From an uncultured Pseudanabaenaceae cyanobacterium (GTDB lineage: Bacteria > Cyanobacteriota > Cyanobacteriia > PCC-9006 > JAAUQQ01): 37,539 bases of DNA. Positions 1 to 9,254 of this stretch are shown piece after piece; the first letter of the stretch is position 1, and the number at the start of each line of letters is the position of its first letter. The DNA is taken from assembly GCA_938017515.1 (NCBI GenBank), contig CALIJJ010000043.1, positions 1 through 37,539 on the forward strand. The letters run 5' to 3'. The notes beneath the pieces were generated by a model. It had not been told where the DNA came from and searched no databases. It worked only from the letters and a program-made list of their open reading frames with translations. Position numbers and translations under genes: made by a program.

Positions 1-536
1 ACCGTGACCGGATAGGTCATGGCAGACTTGATTTGGTTTTGGAGTCTTGCCGTATCTTCCAACAGTTTGGAGAGACGGGCTAGGACTTCATCCAAGACAC
101 CACCAATCTCACCAGCCTGGATCATCGCAACGTAGAGGCGATCAAAGCTGTCTGGAAATTTCCGCATTGATTCCGAAAGGTTGGAACCCTGCTGCACATC
201 AGCATTGAGTTCAATCAGCGCTTTCTTGAGTTTGGGGTTCTCGCATTGATCAGAAAGGATGCCGAGCGATCGCACAATCGGCACCCCCGCATTGACCATC
301 ACAGATAGCTGACGAGAGAAGACGGCCTTATCCTTGACCGTAACCTTTGCGGTTAGTTCACCGATGTCGATTTTTCCTAGATCCTCTAGGTTAAATCCCT
401 TCGACTCCACCACATCCTGAACAAAGAGTCCTTGGTCGCGCAATAACGCCCGAGCATCTCGAGCATTATCGGCATCAACCTTCTGCTTACTAATATTTCC
501 TTGGCCGTCTCGAATCTGGGCAACGAAAGTAGCCAT
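1..536 (-). CDS. pilC: Type IV pilus inner-membrane platform protein PilC (N-terminal part, cut by window edge)
   Basis: Reading the minus strand from the ATG at 536-534 gives about 178 residues before the window ends. The N-terminus starts MATFVAQIRDGQGNISKQ and is followed by the first T2SSF cytoplasmic domain, with the family-typical stretch VFSRQLSVMVNAGVP near residue 72 and AGEIGGVLDEVL further on. In this family PilC/GspF is the inner-membrane platform that couples the PilB and PilT ATPases to pilin polymerisation and removal. It lies 180 bases downstream of pilT on the same strand, the usual cyanobacterial order pilB-pilT-pilC. The membrane segments and second T2SSF domain lie outside the window. 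Identification is firm. Confidence 0.95.
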   Translation of the reverse strand, partial: MATFVAQIRDGQGNISKQKVDADNARDARALLRDQGLFVQDVVESKGFNLEDLGKIDIGELTAKVTVKDKAVFSRQLSVMVNAGVPIVRSLGILSDQCENPKLKKALIELNADVQQGSNLSESMRKFPDSFDRLYVAMIQAGEIGGVLDEVLARLSKLLEDTARLQNQIKSAMTYPVT

Positions 537-716
537 TCGTGGTCTCCTCGTCAGCGAACCCTAGTCATGAACAAATAAACCGACAGTCGAGGGAGCAAGG
601 TGAGAAACCCCTGTCTTACTCCCTATTCCAGCGAAGTTGGCCCCATCTTAGGGGAACTTGGCAAATTTGGGTGCAAATTTAGCTCGCTGATCTTGTATTC
701 GCAACGGCTGACTGCC

Positions 717-1862
717 CTAGCGCGATCGCATCATGCCACCCTTGCGAGCACCGCCGCCCATGGCATTGCCACTTCCCATGGTGGGACTACCCATCAAACG
801 TTGAAGCTCATCCGCCTTAGAGGTCTTCGAAGCCGCCTCCTCAAAGGTAATGATGCCCTCTTGGCACATGTCCGCCAGCGCCTTCTCCAACGTAATCATG
901 CCGAGCTTGGCACCGGTCTGAATCTGAGAATAAATCTGGGCGGTCTTCCCCTCACGAATCAGGTTGGAAATAGCTGGGGTAATCACCATGATTTCCTGAG
1001 CCATGGCCCGGCCAAATTCCCCCGGCTTTGGATTCGCTTTCTGAACCAAGGTCTGGCTAAAGACTGCCACCAGGGAGTTGGAGAGCTGTACCCGCACTTG
1101 GGTTTGTTTGTCAGAGGGGAAGACGTCGATCATACGGTCCACGGTCTGGGCCGCAGAACTCGTGTGCAGCGTTCCCATGACCAGGTGGCCCGTTTCCGCA
1201 GCACTAATGGCCAGGTGAATCGTTTCAAGGTCACGCATCTCACCCACCAGAATAATATCTGGATCTTCGCGCAGGGCGGACTTGAGCGCATTGCCAAAAC
1301 TCTTGGTGTCTTCACCCAACTGGCGCTGATGAATCACACTTTTAACAGGCTCATAGACAAACTCAATCGGGTCCTCAACCGTCAAAATGTGCTCAGCACG
1401 GGTGCGGTTAATGAGGTCAATCATGGCCGCCAAGGTTGTGGTCTTACCGGAACCCGTTGGGCCAGTGACCAAAATAAGGCCACGGGGCTTCTCAGCCATT
1501 TCCCGAACCACATCCGGTAAACCCAACTGGTCAAAGTTGGGGATTTTAGAACTGAGCGCTCGCAAACAAGCCGCGTAGGTTCCCCGATCCTTATAGACGT
1601 TGACCCGGAAGCGGGCCAAGCCTTTGACACCGTAGGAACAATCCAGCTCCCAGGTTTGCTCCAGGGTCTTACGCTGGGTATTGTTCAGCATGCTGAAGAT
1701 GAGACGCTGGCATTCCTCCCCCGTCATGGGCTCGTTGCCAATGGGTGTCAGCTTGCCGCTAATGCGGAAATAAGGTGGCAGACCTGCGGAAAGGTGCATG
1801 TCGGAACCGCCCATTTCAACGAGCTGCTCCATCAAGTCCTCGATCATGAAGTCCATAGCCAT
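717..1862 (-). CDS. pilT: Type IV pilus retraction ATPase PilT
   Basis: The 381-residue product is a full-length PilT. It has an N-terminal PAS-like domain (about 1-100, with GGSDMHLSAGLPPYFRISG near residue 18), a Walker A GPTGSGKT at 134-141, an Asp box around 157-168, a Walker B DPDIILVGE at 201-209 and a His box GHLVMGTLHT at 225-234. PilT is the hexameric cytoplasmic motor that depolymerises the pilus and drives twitching and phototaxis. The start follows an alternative in-frame Met at residue 3; either is possible. The last codons (MMRSR) contain a HIP1 octamer at 722-729. It lies 91 bases downstream of pilB and is probably cotranscribed with it. Confidence 0.97.
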   Translation of the reverse strand: MAMDFMIEDLMEQLVEMGGSDMHLSAGLPPYFRISGKLTPIGNEPMTGEECQRLIFSMLNNTQRKTLEQTWELDCSYGVKGLARFRVNVYKDRGTYAACLRALSSKIPNFDQLGLPDVVREMAEKPRGLILVTGPTGSGKTTTLAAMIDLINRTRAEHILTVEDPIEFVYEPVKSVIHQRQLGEDTKSFGNALKSALREDPDIILVGEMRDLETIHLAISAAETGHLVMGTLHTSSAAQTVDRMIDVFPSDKQTQVRVQLSNSLVAVFSQTLVQKANPKPGEFGRAMAQEIMVITPAISNLIREGKTAQIYSQIQTGAKLGMITLEKALADMCQEGIITFEEAASKTSKADELQRLMGSPTMGSGNAMGGGARKGGMMRSR

Positions 1863-1953
1863 GGTTTAAATCTCCTGGTGATGCTGAATGGGGGAATTGT
1901 TAAGGAATACCTAGCTTGGGCTGCTAGGGACAATCAAAGGCGCACGAGAGAGC

Positions 1954-3954
1954 CTAGCTAAAACGAGAGGTCAAACAGTAAGGGCAGTCCAGCCACTCTT
2001 GTTGCAGCCCAGCGCTACAAGTGCGGCAGGTCAGCGAACTTTTGCGCTTTGCTTTGAGTTCTGCTTCCAAGCCCGAGTCTGTGAAGGTCACGCGCTCCAC
2101 CTCATCGAGCGTGGTGTAGCCCTCCTGCACAAGCTGCAAGCTATAGGCCAGAAGGGTTTTCATGCCCCCCTCAACCGCAATCTCTTTGATGCGATCGGTG
2201 CTGGCTCCTTCATTAATAGCCACTTCTAGTTCCTCGGTCATGCGCATGACTTCGTAGACACCCACACGACCTTTATAGCCACCGCCGCCGCAGCTGCCGC
2301 AGAGGTTGCCTGCTTCCCGAGCAGCGTGGATTTGTTCTGTGGTGAGCTTGTTCGCGCTGTAGATGGTCATCTCCAGGTCCTGGGAGGCAGACAAACCAAA
2401 GCGAGCTAGCACCTCAGGGGTGGGTGTATAGGGAATACGGCAGTCACCGCAAACACGACGGACCAGACGCTGGGCACAGACGCCCAGGAGTGACGCTGAG
2501 ACCATGAACGGTTCGACGCCCATCTCATCAAGACGTGCCACGGAGCTGGGAGCATCATTGGCATGCAGAGTAGTTAGGACGAGGTGCCCCGTGAGGGCTG
2601 CCTCGATCGCAGTCTTCGCGGTTTCCATGTCACGGGTCTCACCCACCAGAATGATGTCGGGATCCTGTCGCATGAAGGCGCGCAGAATCGAGGCAAAGTT
2701 CATGCCTTTCTCACGAATCACCTGGACCTGGGTAATGCCGGGCAGCGTGTATTCAATCGGATCCTCTGCCGTACTGATGTTGACGCCAGGGTCATTGCGC
2801 TCAGCCAGACAGGAATAGAGCGTGGTGGACTTACCCGACCCCGTCGGCCCGGTGACCAAGATGAGGCCAAAGGGTCGACTGGCCATGTCCCTCACCATTT
2901 CAAGGGTGTCGTCATCGGTGATCAGTTTGTCGAGACCCAACTGCGTTGATTCGCTGTTGAGGATCCGCATGCAGATTTTCTCGCCGTAGCGACTCGGCAG
3001 CGTGTTGACTCGGAAGTCGATGTTCTTGCCCTGGAAACGCCGGCGAATTCGGCCATCCTGGGGTAGACGACGCTCGGCAATATCCAAGTCCGCCATGATC
3101 TTGAAGCGGGAGGTAATGGCGGGCGTAATCTTCTTCGGGAAAGGCTGGAACGCTTCCTGAAGCACGCCGTCCTTGCGAAAACGGACGCGTAGGCACTCAT
3201 TTTGAGGCTCAATGTGGATGTCTGACACCCCATCGGTGAGCGCTTTGACCATAATTTTGTTGGTCAAGTTAATGATCGGGGCTCCCTCTGCATCCTTGAG
3301 CGCGGCCCCGAGGTCTGCCTCAATTTCATCTGGAGCTTCACCGAGACCGAGATCATCCAGACCTTCCAGATCGGACATGACGTCCACTGCCTGGGCCGAC
3401 GCTTCTGCACGCTCACGCTCAAGCTGACGGTTAAGGTAGCGATCGATCATGTGCTCATAGTCTTCTTGAGCAATGACCAACCGCTGAAGCTTGAGGCCCT
3501 GGGGTCTCAGAATCCGGTTGAGGTCGTCCTGGGCATCCAGATTGTCGGGATGGACCATGGCCACCAGGACGGAGGGGGGCTGCGTCTGCTGGCGTGCCAG
3601 GGGAATCAACTGGTGACGACGGCAAATATCAATGGGGATGAGTGTGTCAATCAGCTCACCCATGTCATCCACGGGGCGCTCTTCGAGCTCCGGATCCATG
3701 GATTCAACGCCGTACAAGATTTTCAGCTCGAAGAGTTGCTGCTTCTTATATTGGCGAATGAGGTCTGGGGGAAGAGCCTGACCCGTAAGGGCCTCAATGA
3801 TTTGCGTCAGCGGCTTGCCGGTTTTCCGACTTTCCACCAGCGCCTGCTGCATCTGATCTCGATTGACATAGCCACCTTGGATGAGCTTATTGCCGAAGGG
3901 CGAAAAGCTACTTTGGACGACCAGGGCACGGCGCTGTGAAGAAGAGTTAGTCAT
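1954..3954 (-). CDS. pilB: Type IV pilus extension ATPase PilB with C-terminal tetracysteine tail
   Basis: The 666-residue product is a GspE/PilB extension motor. Residues 1-175 form the N-terminal GspE-like (MshEN) region and about 225-500 the ATPase: Walker A GPTGSGKST at 369-377, Walker B DPDIILVGE at 431-439 and a His box near 456. A zinc-binding CxxC pair lies at C502/C505 and C552/C555. A second tetracysteine unit sits at the extreme C-terminus (C643, C646, C657, C660). That tail is typical of cyanobacterial PilB; in Synechocystis the PilB1 C-terminus is reported to recruit Hfq. PilB polymerises pilin through PilC. The gene heads the pilB-pilT-pilC run and diverges from grpE. Confidence 0.97.
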   Translation of the reverse strand: MTNSSSQRRALVVQSSFSPFGNKLIQGGYVNRDQMQQALVESRKTGKPLTQIIEALTGQALPPDLIRQYKKQQLFELKILYGVESMDPELEERPVDDMGELIDTLIPIDICRRHQLIPLARQQTQPPSVLVAMVHPDNLDAQDDLNRILRPQGLKLQRLVIAQEDYEHMIDRYLNRQLERERAEASAQAVDVMSDLEGLDDLGLGEAPDEIEADLGAALKDAEGAPIINLTNKIMVKALTDGVSDIHIEPQNECLRVRFRKDGVLQEAFQPFPKKITPAITSRFKIMADLDIAERRLPQDGRIRRRFQGKNIDFRVNTLPSRYGEKICMRILNSESTQLGLDKLITDDDTLEMVRDMASRPFGLILVTGPTGSGKSTTLYSCLAERNDPGVNISTAEDPIEYTLPGITQVQVIREKGMNFASILRAFMRQDPDIILVGETRDMETAKTAIEAALTGHLVLTTLHANDAPSSVARLDEMGVEPFMVSASLLGVCAQRLVRRVCGDCRIPYTPTPEVLARFGLSASQDLEMTIYSANKLTTEQIHAAREAGNLCGSCGGGGYKGRVGVYEVMRMTEELEVAINEGASTDRIKEIAVEGGMKTLLAYSLQLVQEGYTTLDEVERVTFTDSGLEAELKAKRKSSLTCRTCSAGLQQEWLDCPYCLTSRFS

Positions 3955-4451
3955 GACTGCTCGAGAAGGTCTCCTTAGGTTTTCAGTATTCCCGGAATTC
4001 CCCGTAAATTTTCTAGCGAGTGAAAGAAATTAGACTTGAATCCCTCCGCTTGTTCCCTAAGCTAGCGTGAATGGCCTGGGTTTGAAGGTCTCTTGCGATC
4101 GCCTTTGGCCTCCAACAGGATAGAAGCCATATGGGCTGTAATCGCCTCGCAACAATACTTTCAGCGTAGGCAAGATGCTCCAGAGCACTCCATTTAACAC
4201 TCTGGGGAGCAGCCCGACGTCCGAGGAACTGGGCGCTATTGTGCTTCCGCAGTAGAATATTATGTCTGTGAAAGCTGCTGGCGATGTGATTTGGCACAGA
4301 ACCGGAGCTTAATGGGTGCATTTTTGAGTTCGTTTGCCCGACCGATGGACATCGCCTCATCTCATTTCTAGGGAATTGGCAATGAAGTTCTAGGAAAGCA
4401 AAGGTCGCTCTATCAACCATCTGAAACTATTCAACTTCCCTATCCCCAACA
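3955..4451. other. Divergent intergenic region pilB/grpE (497 bp)
   Basis: This region must hold the promoters of both pilB (leftward) and grpE (rightward). It contains a HIP1 octamer near 4097. An imperfect inverted repeat (arm 4177-4185 GCTCCAGAG, arm 4200-4210 with a two-base bulge, 14-base loop) could be an operator or a leader hairpin. I see no convincing CIRCE element (TTAGCACTC-N9-GAGTGCTAA) even though a heat-shock gene follows. A 135-codon minus-strand open frame here has no recognisable protein features and I regard it as non-coding. Confidence 0.5.
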
Positions 4452-5240
4452 ATGACTGAGTCAGAAAACCGAGTCGAGAACAGTCTTGAAGACGCGGCCT
4501 CAGAAGCAGCCGCATCCTCGGATACTGCGGCCGAGGAAGTCGTTGAAGCTGCTGCCCCTGCGGAAGATCCCATCGAGGCAGCAGCGGAAACATCAGACGC
4601 CGATCCCGTCGGGGATGACGTGGCTGATGGGGAGACTTCGGACACCGAAGGTAGTCCGGTCGCGTTTGATGCGCTGGAGCTAGACCCCGATGAACCCACG
4701 CCTGATGAAGTCTCCCCCGCTGCCGCCAAGGTCGAAGCACTCAATCGAGAAGTGCAGGCCATGCGTGAAAAGCTGGAGGAAGGCAATAGCCAGTACCTGA
4801 GAATCACGGCGGATTTTGAGAACTTCCGCAAGCGCACACGCAAGGAGCAGGAGGAACAGGGCGATAAGATCAAGTGCTCGACCATCCTCGAACTCCTGCC
4901 GGTGATTGATAACTTCGAGCGTGCTCGCGTTCAACTCAAGCCTGAGGGCGAAGGGGCCGTCAGTATCCACAAGAGCTACCAAGGCATCTACAAGCAGTTG
5001 GTGGATTGCCTCAAGCGTATTGGCGTGTCTCCCATGCGTGCAGAGGGCCAGGAATTTGACCCCATGCTCCATGAAGCGGTCATGCGCGAGCCCACCGATG
5101 AGCATCCCGACGGTACGGTTATTGAGGAACTACAGCGGGGCTATTTATTGGGTGAGCGGGTTCTTCGCCATGCCATGGTTCGGGTTGCTGTGGCCCCTGA
5201 TCCGGTCTCGACTTCCGACGAAAGTTCAGAGGAAGCTTAA
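4452..5240 (+). CDS. grpE: Nucleotide exchange factor GrpE
   Basis: The 262-residue product has the GrpE core at about residues 90-250: a long coiled-coil helix (VEALNREVQAMREKLEE), then the RITADFENFRKRTRKEQEE segment, then the C-terminal beta-domain ending GYLLGERVLRHAMVRVA. GrpE acts as a dimer that releases ADP from DnaK. The first ~90 residues are a very acidic, Ala/Glu/Asp-rich, low-complexity extension, longer than the short tail of E. coli GrpE (about 197 aa) and probably disordered. It is followed by dnaK after 266 bases, so it may have its own transcript. Identification is firm. Confidence 0.96.
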   Translation: MTESENRVENSLEDAASEAAASSDTAAEEVVEAAAPAEDPIEAAAETSDADPVGDDVADGETSDTEGSPVAFDALELDPDEPTPDEVSPAAAKVEALNREVQAMREKLEEGNSQYLRITADFENFRKRTRKEQEEQGDKIKCSTILELLPVIDNFERARVQLKPEGEGAVSIHKSYQGIYKQLVDCLKRIGVSPMRAEGQEFDPMLHEAVMREPTDEHPDGTVIEELQRGYLLGERVLRHAMVRVAVAPDPVSTSDESSEEA

Positions 5241-5506
5241 ATTTTCGGCTGGAGTGGGAAGAATAATCTCTAGTTGTCCTCATATTTAGAATCTAAAGTC
5301 CAACGCTTTGGCGTTGACATTCGGTCTAGGTGCTGTGGGGCGACGTATTAAACAGGTCGGAATTGCACGTCAGCCTGCGGGTTAGGGAACTACGTTTGTT
5401 AAGAGCTGTCTTTGAAAGGCTGTTTGCGAAAGCTGGTTTTGCTGCTTGGTCATGATGCTTGTCTCTTCTACCGATTGCCGCTAGTTACTTTTCGCGCTTC
5501 TAAACT
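5241..5506. other. grpE-dnaK intergenic region
   Basis: A 266-base gap between codirectional chaperone genes. It holds a short perfect hairpin at 5301-5316 (CAACGC, loop TTTG, GCGTTG) without a T-run, so it is not an obvious terminator. The spacing leaves room for a separate dnaK promoter. I see no coding sequence here. Confidence 0.4.
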
Positions 5507-7504
5507 ATGGGAAAAGTTATAGGAATCGACTTAGGAACGACGAATAGCTGTGTTGCAGTTCTCGAGGGCGGCAAACCTATCGTTATTTCCAACTCCGAGG
5601 GTGGGCGGACGACGCCTAGCATGGTGGGCTTTGGCAAGTCGGGCGATCGCCTGATTGGCCAACTCGCCAAGCGACAAGCCGTAACCAATGCAGAAAACAC
5701 GATTTATAGCATCAAGCGCTTTATTGGTCGTCGCTGGGATGACACCGAATCCGAGCGCAGCATGGTGCCCTATAACTGCGTGAAAGGGCGAGACAACACG
5801 GTCGATGTGCAGGTTCGCGACAAGAACTACACTCCCCAAGAAGTCTCGGCCATGGTGCTGCAGAAACTGAAGCAGGATGCTGAGGCATTCCTAGGCGAGG
5901 AAGTCACCCAGGCCGTCATTACGGTACCCGCCTACTTCACTGACGCTCAGCGCCAGGCCACCAAGGATTCTGGCACCATTGCAGGGCTTGAAGTTCTGCG
6001 TATCATCAACGAGCCAACGGCAGCCGCCCTTTCCTATGGCTTGGACAAACAGGATGAGGACCAGACCGTTCTGGTATTTGACTTGGGCGGCGGCACCTTC
6101 GACGTCTCAGTCTTGCAATTAGGTGACAATGTCTTCGAAGTGAAGGCCACTTCGGGCAATAACCACCTTGGCGGCGATGACTTTGACAACGTCATCGTTG
6201 ACTGGATGATCGCAGGCTTTAAAGAGCAAGAAAGTGTTGACTTGGCTGCGGACAAAATGGCCCTCCAGCGACTGCGCGAAGCTGCGGAGAAAGCCAAGAT
6301 CGAGCTGTCTAATATGCAGACCACCTCGATTAATCTGCCTTTCATCACGGCGGATGATTCTGGGCCCAAACACCTAGAAATGCAGCTCAGCCGCGCCACG
6401 TTTGAAGAGCTGGCCGCCGCCCTCATCAAAGGCACGATTGAACCGGTCAAGCAGTCCCTTAAGGACAGCGAACTCACCCCCGACGACATCAAGCGCATTA
6501 TTTTGGTGGGCGGGTCAACGCGCATCCCGGCGGTACAAAAGGCCATTAGTGCTTTCTTTGGTGGACGGTCCCCCGATCGCTCCGTTAACCCAGATGAAGC
6601 CGTTGCCCTCGGAGCCGCGATTCAAGGCGGTGTCTTGGGAGGTGAGGTTAAGGACGTACTCCTGCTGGATGTGATTCCCCTCGCGATGGGGATTGAAACC
6701 CTCGGTGGCGTCATGACCAAGATCATCGATCGCAACACCACAATCCCGACCAGCAAAAACCAGACCTTTTCCACGGCCACCGACGGTCAAACCATGGTCG
6801 AGATCCATGTGCTCCAGGGCGAACGCGCCATGGTGAATGACAACAAAAGTCTGGGACGGTTCCAGCTCACCGGAATTCCCCCGGCCCCGCGTGGTGTTCC
6901 ACAGATTGAGGTCTCCTTCGACATTGATGCGGATGGCATCCTGAGAGTGTCCGCCCAGGACAAGGGCACAGGCCATGAGCAGAGCATTAGCATCACCAGT
7001 ACAGGTGGCTTGAGCAAAGCTGAAGTGGAACGCATGCGTAGCGAAGCAGAGATCTTTGCAGAGGATGACGATCGCCGTGTTCAGATTACGGACCTGAAGA
7101 ACCAGGCCGAGACACTGTTCTACAGCTACGAAACGGCACTCAAAGACAACGCCGAGCTCGTTAGCGACGAGATGAAGGCCAACGCCGAAGCGAAGCGTGC
7201 CCAGCTCATGGCCGCAGCCGATGACCCCGCGACCACCCCTGAATCGATGCAGGCGGGTCTGGAAGAGTTCCAAAAGATTGTCCTCGCCATCGGTGCATCG
7301 GTCTACCAAGGAGCACCCTCAACCCCAACACCGCGCCCAGAGCCTACACCTGTGGAATCGGAGGTGGATATCATGGCTTCCTTGGACGACGCACCGACAA
7401 CCATGGCTCCCGAGGCTGTCAGTGATGATGACTTCTCCTTCGATGAAGACGAGAGTGATACGGTCGTCTCGGACTACGAATCGGACTACGAAGTCGTGGA
7501 GTAA
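5507..7504 (+). CDS. dnaK: Chaperone DnaK (DnaK2-type Hsp70)
   Basis: The 665-residue product is a complete Hsp70. The ATPase domain (1-382) shows [14 protein letters not shown] at 5-18, [12 protein letters not shown] at 192-203 and [13 protein letters not shown] at 332-344. The interdomain linker DVLLLDV at 383-389 is intact, followed by the substrate-binding domain and helical lid. The C-terminal ~60 residues are acidic with a repeated SDYE element and end DYEVVE, resembling the tail of cyanobacterial DnaK2, the essential housekeeping paralogue. It works with GrpE upstream and DnaJ downstream. A strong intrinsic terminator follows the stop codon directly, separating it from dnaJ. The dnaK2 assignment rests on gene order and tail and is an inference. 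Confidence 0.97.
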   Translation: MGKVIGIDLGTTNSCVAVLEGGKPIVISNSEGGRTTPSMVGFGKSGDRLIGQLAKRQAVTNAENTIYSIKRFIGRRWDDTESERSMVPYNCVKGRDNTVDVQVRDKNYTPQEVSAMVLQKLKQDAEAFLGEEVTQAVITVPAYFTDAQRQATKDSGTIAGLEVLRIINEPTAAALSYGLDKQDEDQTVLVFDLGGGTFDVSVLQLGDNVFEVKATSGNNHLGGDDFDNVIVDWMIAGFKEQESVDLAADKMALQRLREAAEKAKIELSNMQTTSINLPFITADDSGPKHLEMQLSRATFEELAAALIKGTIEPVKQSLKDSELTPDDIKRIILVGGSTRIPAVQKAISAFFGGRSPDRSVNPDEAVALGAAIQGGVLGGEVKDVLLLDVIPLAMGIETLGGVMTKIIDRNTTIPTSKNQTFSTATDGQTMVEIHVLQGERAMVNDNKSLGRFQLTGIPPAPRGVPQIEVSFDIDADGILRVSAQDKGTGHEQSISITSTGGLSKAEVERMRSEAEIFAEDDDRRVQITDLKNQAETLFYSYETALKDNAELVSDEMKANAEAKRAQLMAAADDPATTPESMQAGLEEFQKIVLAIGASVYQGAPSTPTPRPEPTPVESEVDIMASLDDAPTTMAPEAVSDDDFSFDEDESDTVVSDYESDYEVVE

Positions 7505-7521
7505 TGCCCCACGATAGCTCG

Positions 7522-7557
7522 AAAAATGGCGCTCCAAAAGGAGCGCCATTTTTTTTT
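7522..7557 (+). terminator. Rho-independent terminator of dnaK
   Basis: A perfect 14-bp stem (arms 7522-7535 and 7540-7553, core TGGCGCTCC/GGAGCGCCA) with an AAAA loop is followed by a run of T to 7557. It starts 18 bases after the dnaK stop, so dnaJ is likely transcribed from its own promoter in the 281 bases that follow. Confidence 0.93.
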
Positions 7558-7838
7558 CATTGCCTCCTTCCGAAAGCGATAATTTCCCTCTTCTTTTGGA
7601 AGAATAGGTGCAGGCTTCAGTCAGCCCACGGGCCCGTTGGGTCGTTAGCCCTTCTCGAATGAGGCAGCGGGGATTTTGTTTTTTTGAGTATTTCCCTACA
7701 AAATGTCAATCCTGCGCAGCAAATGACCGACGAGTCCTTAAAATAGCTGCCCTAGATTGTCCGAATAATTGTTAAGGTTGAAACGGACTGAACCTGCACA
7801 GTGCCCCTTCATTCCTAGAAATCTGTCTCCAGCATCCT
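7558..7838. other. dnaJ upstream region
   Basis: 281 bases between the dnaK terminator and dnaJ. Because the upstream terminator is strong, the dnaJ promoter should lie here. The AT-rich part around 7736-7785 is the likeliest place, but I cannot fix -10 and -35 boxes with confidence. There is no ORF of interest. Confidence 0.4.
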
Positions 7839-8978
7839 ATGGCCCGTGATTATTACGAGATTTTAGACGTTCCCCGCAATGCGGATAAGGATACTTTGAA
7901 GCGAGCCTATCGCCGTTTGGCTCGTAAATATCACCCCGATGTCAACAAGGAAGCTGGGGCTGAGGATCGTTTTAAGGAGATTAACCGAGCCTACGAGGTA
8001 CTTTCCGAACCTGAAACTCGCGCTGCCTACGATCGCTTTGGTGAGGCAGGCATTTCCGGTGCTGGGGGTGGACCTGGTTTCCAAGATTTTGGCGACATGG
8101 GCGGGTTTGCCGATATCTTTGAGAGCTTCTTTAGCGGATTTGCAGGCGGTGCCCCCGGCGGCGGCGGTGCAGCGGGATCAAGCCGTCGGCGCGGCCCCAT
8201 GCGAGGCGATGATCTGCGTCTTGACCTACGCCTCGATTTTCAGGAAGCGGTGTTTGGTGGGGATAAGGAGATCCGCATCAACCACTTAGAGACCTGCAGC
8301 ACCTGTACTGGCAGCGGTGCCAAGCCAGGCACAAAACCCAGTACCTGTGGCACCTGCAGCGGCAGTGGTCAGGTGCGGCGCGCTACCCGGACACCGTTTG
8401 GCAGTTTTACCCAGGTGTCGGTTTGCCCGAACTGCGAAGGCAGTGGCCAAATCATCGAAGATAAGTGCAATGACTGCGGTGGCTCTGGCCAAAAGCAAGT
8501 CAAGAAGAAGCTGAAAATTACGGTCCCCCCAGGGGTCGATAGCGGCACTCGGTTGCGGGTTCCCGGTGAAGGCGATGCAGGCCAGCGTAGTGGCATGCCC
8601 GGTGACCTCTATGTTTACCTCTACGTCAACGAAGACGCAGAGTTTCGCCGCGATGGCATCAATGTCCTCTCTGATATCAAGGTGAGCTATCTGCAGGCCA
8701 TCTTGGGCTGTCAGCTCGAAGTTGCCACCGTCGATGGCAAAGCTGAACTAACGATTCCCCCTGGCACCCAGCCCAATACGGTCCTGACGTTGGAGAGTCG
8801 AGGTGTCCCTCGTTTGGGTGATCCGGATACGCGAGGTGACCACCTAATGACCGTTCAGGTGGAAATTCCGACCAAGCTGGGGCCTGAGGAGCGCGACCTC
8901 CTGGAGAAACTGGTTGAAATTCGAGGAGACCAAGCTGGAAAGAGCGGCGGCTTCCTCGGCGGCTTGTTTCGGGGTTAG
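7839..8978 (+). CDS. dnaJ: Chaperone DnaJ (type I Hsp40)
   Basis: The 379-residue product has the complete type I layout: J domain 1-70 with HPD at 32-34, a Gly/Phe-rich segment at about 70-115, and a zinc domain with four CxxCxGxG repeats (cysteines 152/155, 169/172, 195/198, 209/212). The C-terminal substrate-binding and dimerisation domains follow. The J domain stimulates DnaK ATP hydrolysis and the protein delivers unfolded clients. The product ends Gly-rich ([10 protein letters not shown]). Three bases separate its stop from the next gene, so dnaJ, the TusA-family gene and rsgA look like one transcript. Confidence 0.97.
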   Translation: MARDYYEILDVPRNADKDTLKRAYRRLARKYHPDVNKEAGAEDRFKEINRAYEVLSEPETRAAYDRFGEAGISGAGGGPGFQDFGDMGGFADIFESFFSGFAGGAPGGGGAAGSSRRRGPMRGDDLRLDLRLDFQEAVFGGDKEIRINHLETCSTCTGSGAKPGTKPSTCGTCSGSGQVRRATRTPFGSFTQVSVCPNCEGSGQIIEDKCNDCGGSGQKQVKKKLKITVPPGVDSGTRLRVPGEGDAGQRSGMPGDLYVYLYVNEDAEFRRDGINVLSDIKVSYLQAILGCQLEVATVDGKAELTIPPGTQPNTVLTLESRGVPRLGDPDTRGDHLMTVQVEIPTKLGPEERDLLEKLVEIRGDQAGKSGGFLGGLFRG

Positions 8979-8981
8979 AGC

Positions 8982-9254
8982 ATGGCAGCTATTGTTGAAT
9001 CCAAGCCTTCTCAGAATCAGCCGGAACAACTTGATCTGCGCGGGACGCCTTGCCCACTGAACTTCGTGCGGACGAAGTTGCGTTTGGAGCAGCTTCAACC
9101 CGGTACGCAACTAGAGGTCTGGTTGGATGCGGGGGAGCCGGTGGAGCAAGTTCCAGATAGTCTCACGATGAGTGGCTATGCCGTTGATGCCTTGGAAGCG
9201 CGGGATGATTTCTTTGCTTTGCGGGTTCACAAGCCTGCTGATGTGGACCAATGA
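8982..9254 (+). CDS. TusA/SirA-family sulfurtransferase-like protein
   Basis: The 90-residue product matches the small TusA/SirA/YeeD fold. The signature Cys-Pro pair occurs in LDLRGTPCPLNFVRTK with C24 as the presumed sulfur-carrying cysteine, followed by LEVWLDAGEPVEQVPDSL and a final beta strand. TusA proteins carry persulfide sulfur to acceptors such as tRNA-thiolation enzymes; the acceptor here is unknown. It starts three bases after dnaJ and its stop overlaps the rsgA start (ATGA), indicating translational coupling. I believe this dnaJ-tusA-rsgA order recurs in cyanobacteria, but I cannot verify that here. Confidence 0.9.
   Translation: MAAIVESKPSQNQPEQLDLRGTPCPLNFVRTKLRLEQLQPGTQLEVWLDAGEPVEQVPDSLTMSGYAVDALEARDDFFALRVHKPADVDQ

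Noticed and set aside
600..1520. Long plus-strand open frame of 306 codons across pilT
   Set aside because: It is antisense to a clear PilT. Its product has no domain-like pattern and simply mirrors the codon bias of the opposite strand.
4177..4210. Possible CIRCE heat-shock operator upstream of grpE
   Set aside because: The inverted repeat here (GCTCCAGAG/CTCTGG-GG-AGC) does not match TTAGCACTC-N9-GAGTGCTAA in sequence or spacing.
4013..4420. 135-codon minus-strand frame between pilB and grpE
   Set aside because: No recognisable motif, composition unlike neighbouring proteins, and it would occupy the only space available for two divergent promoters.
6515..7309. 264-codon minus-strand frame inside dnaK
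   Set aside because: A shadow of dnaK, whose own frame has all Hsp70 motifs.
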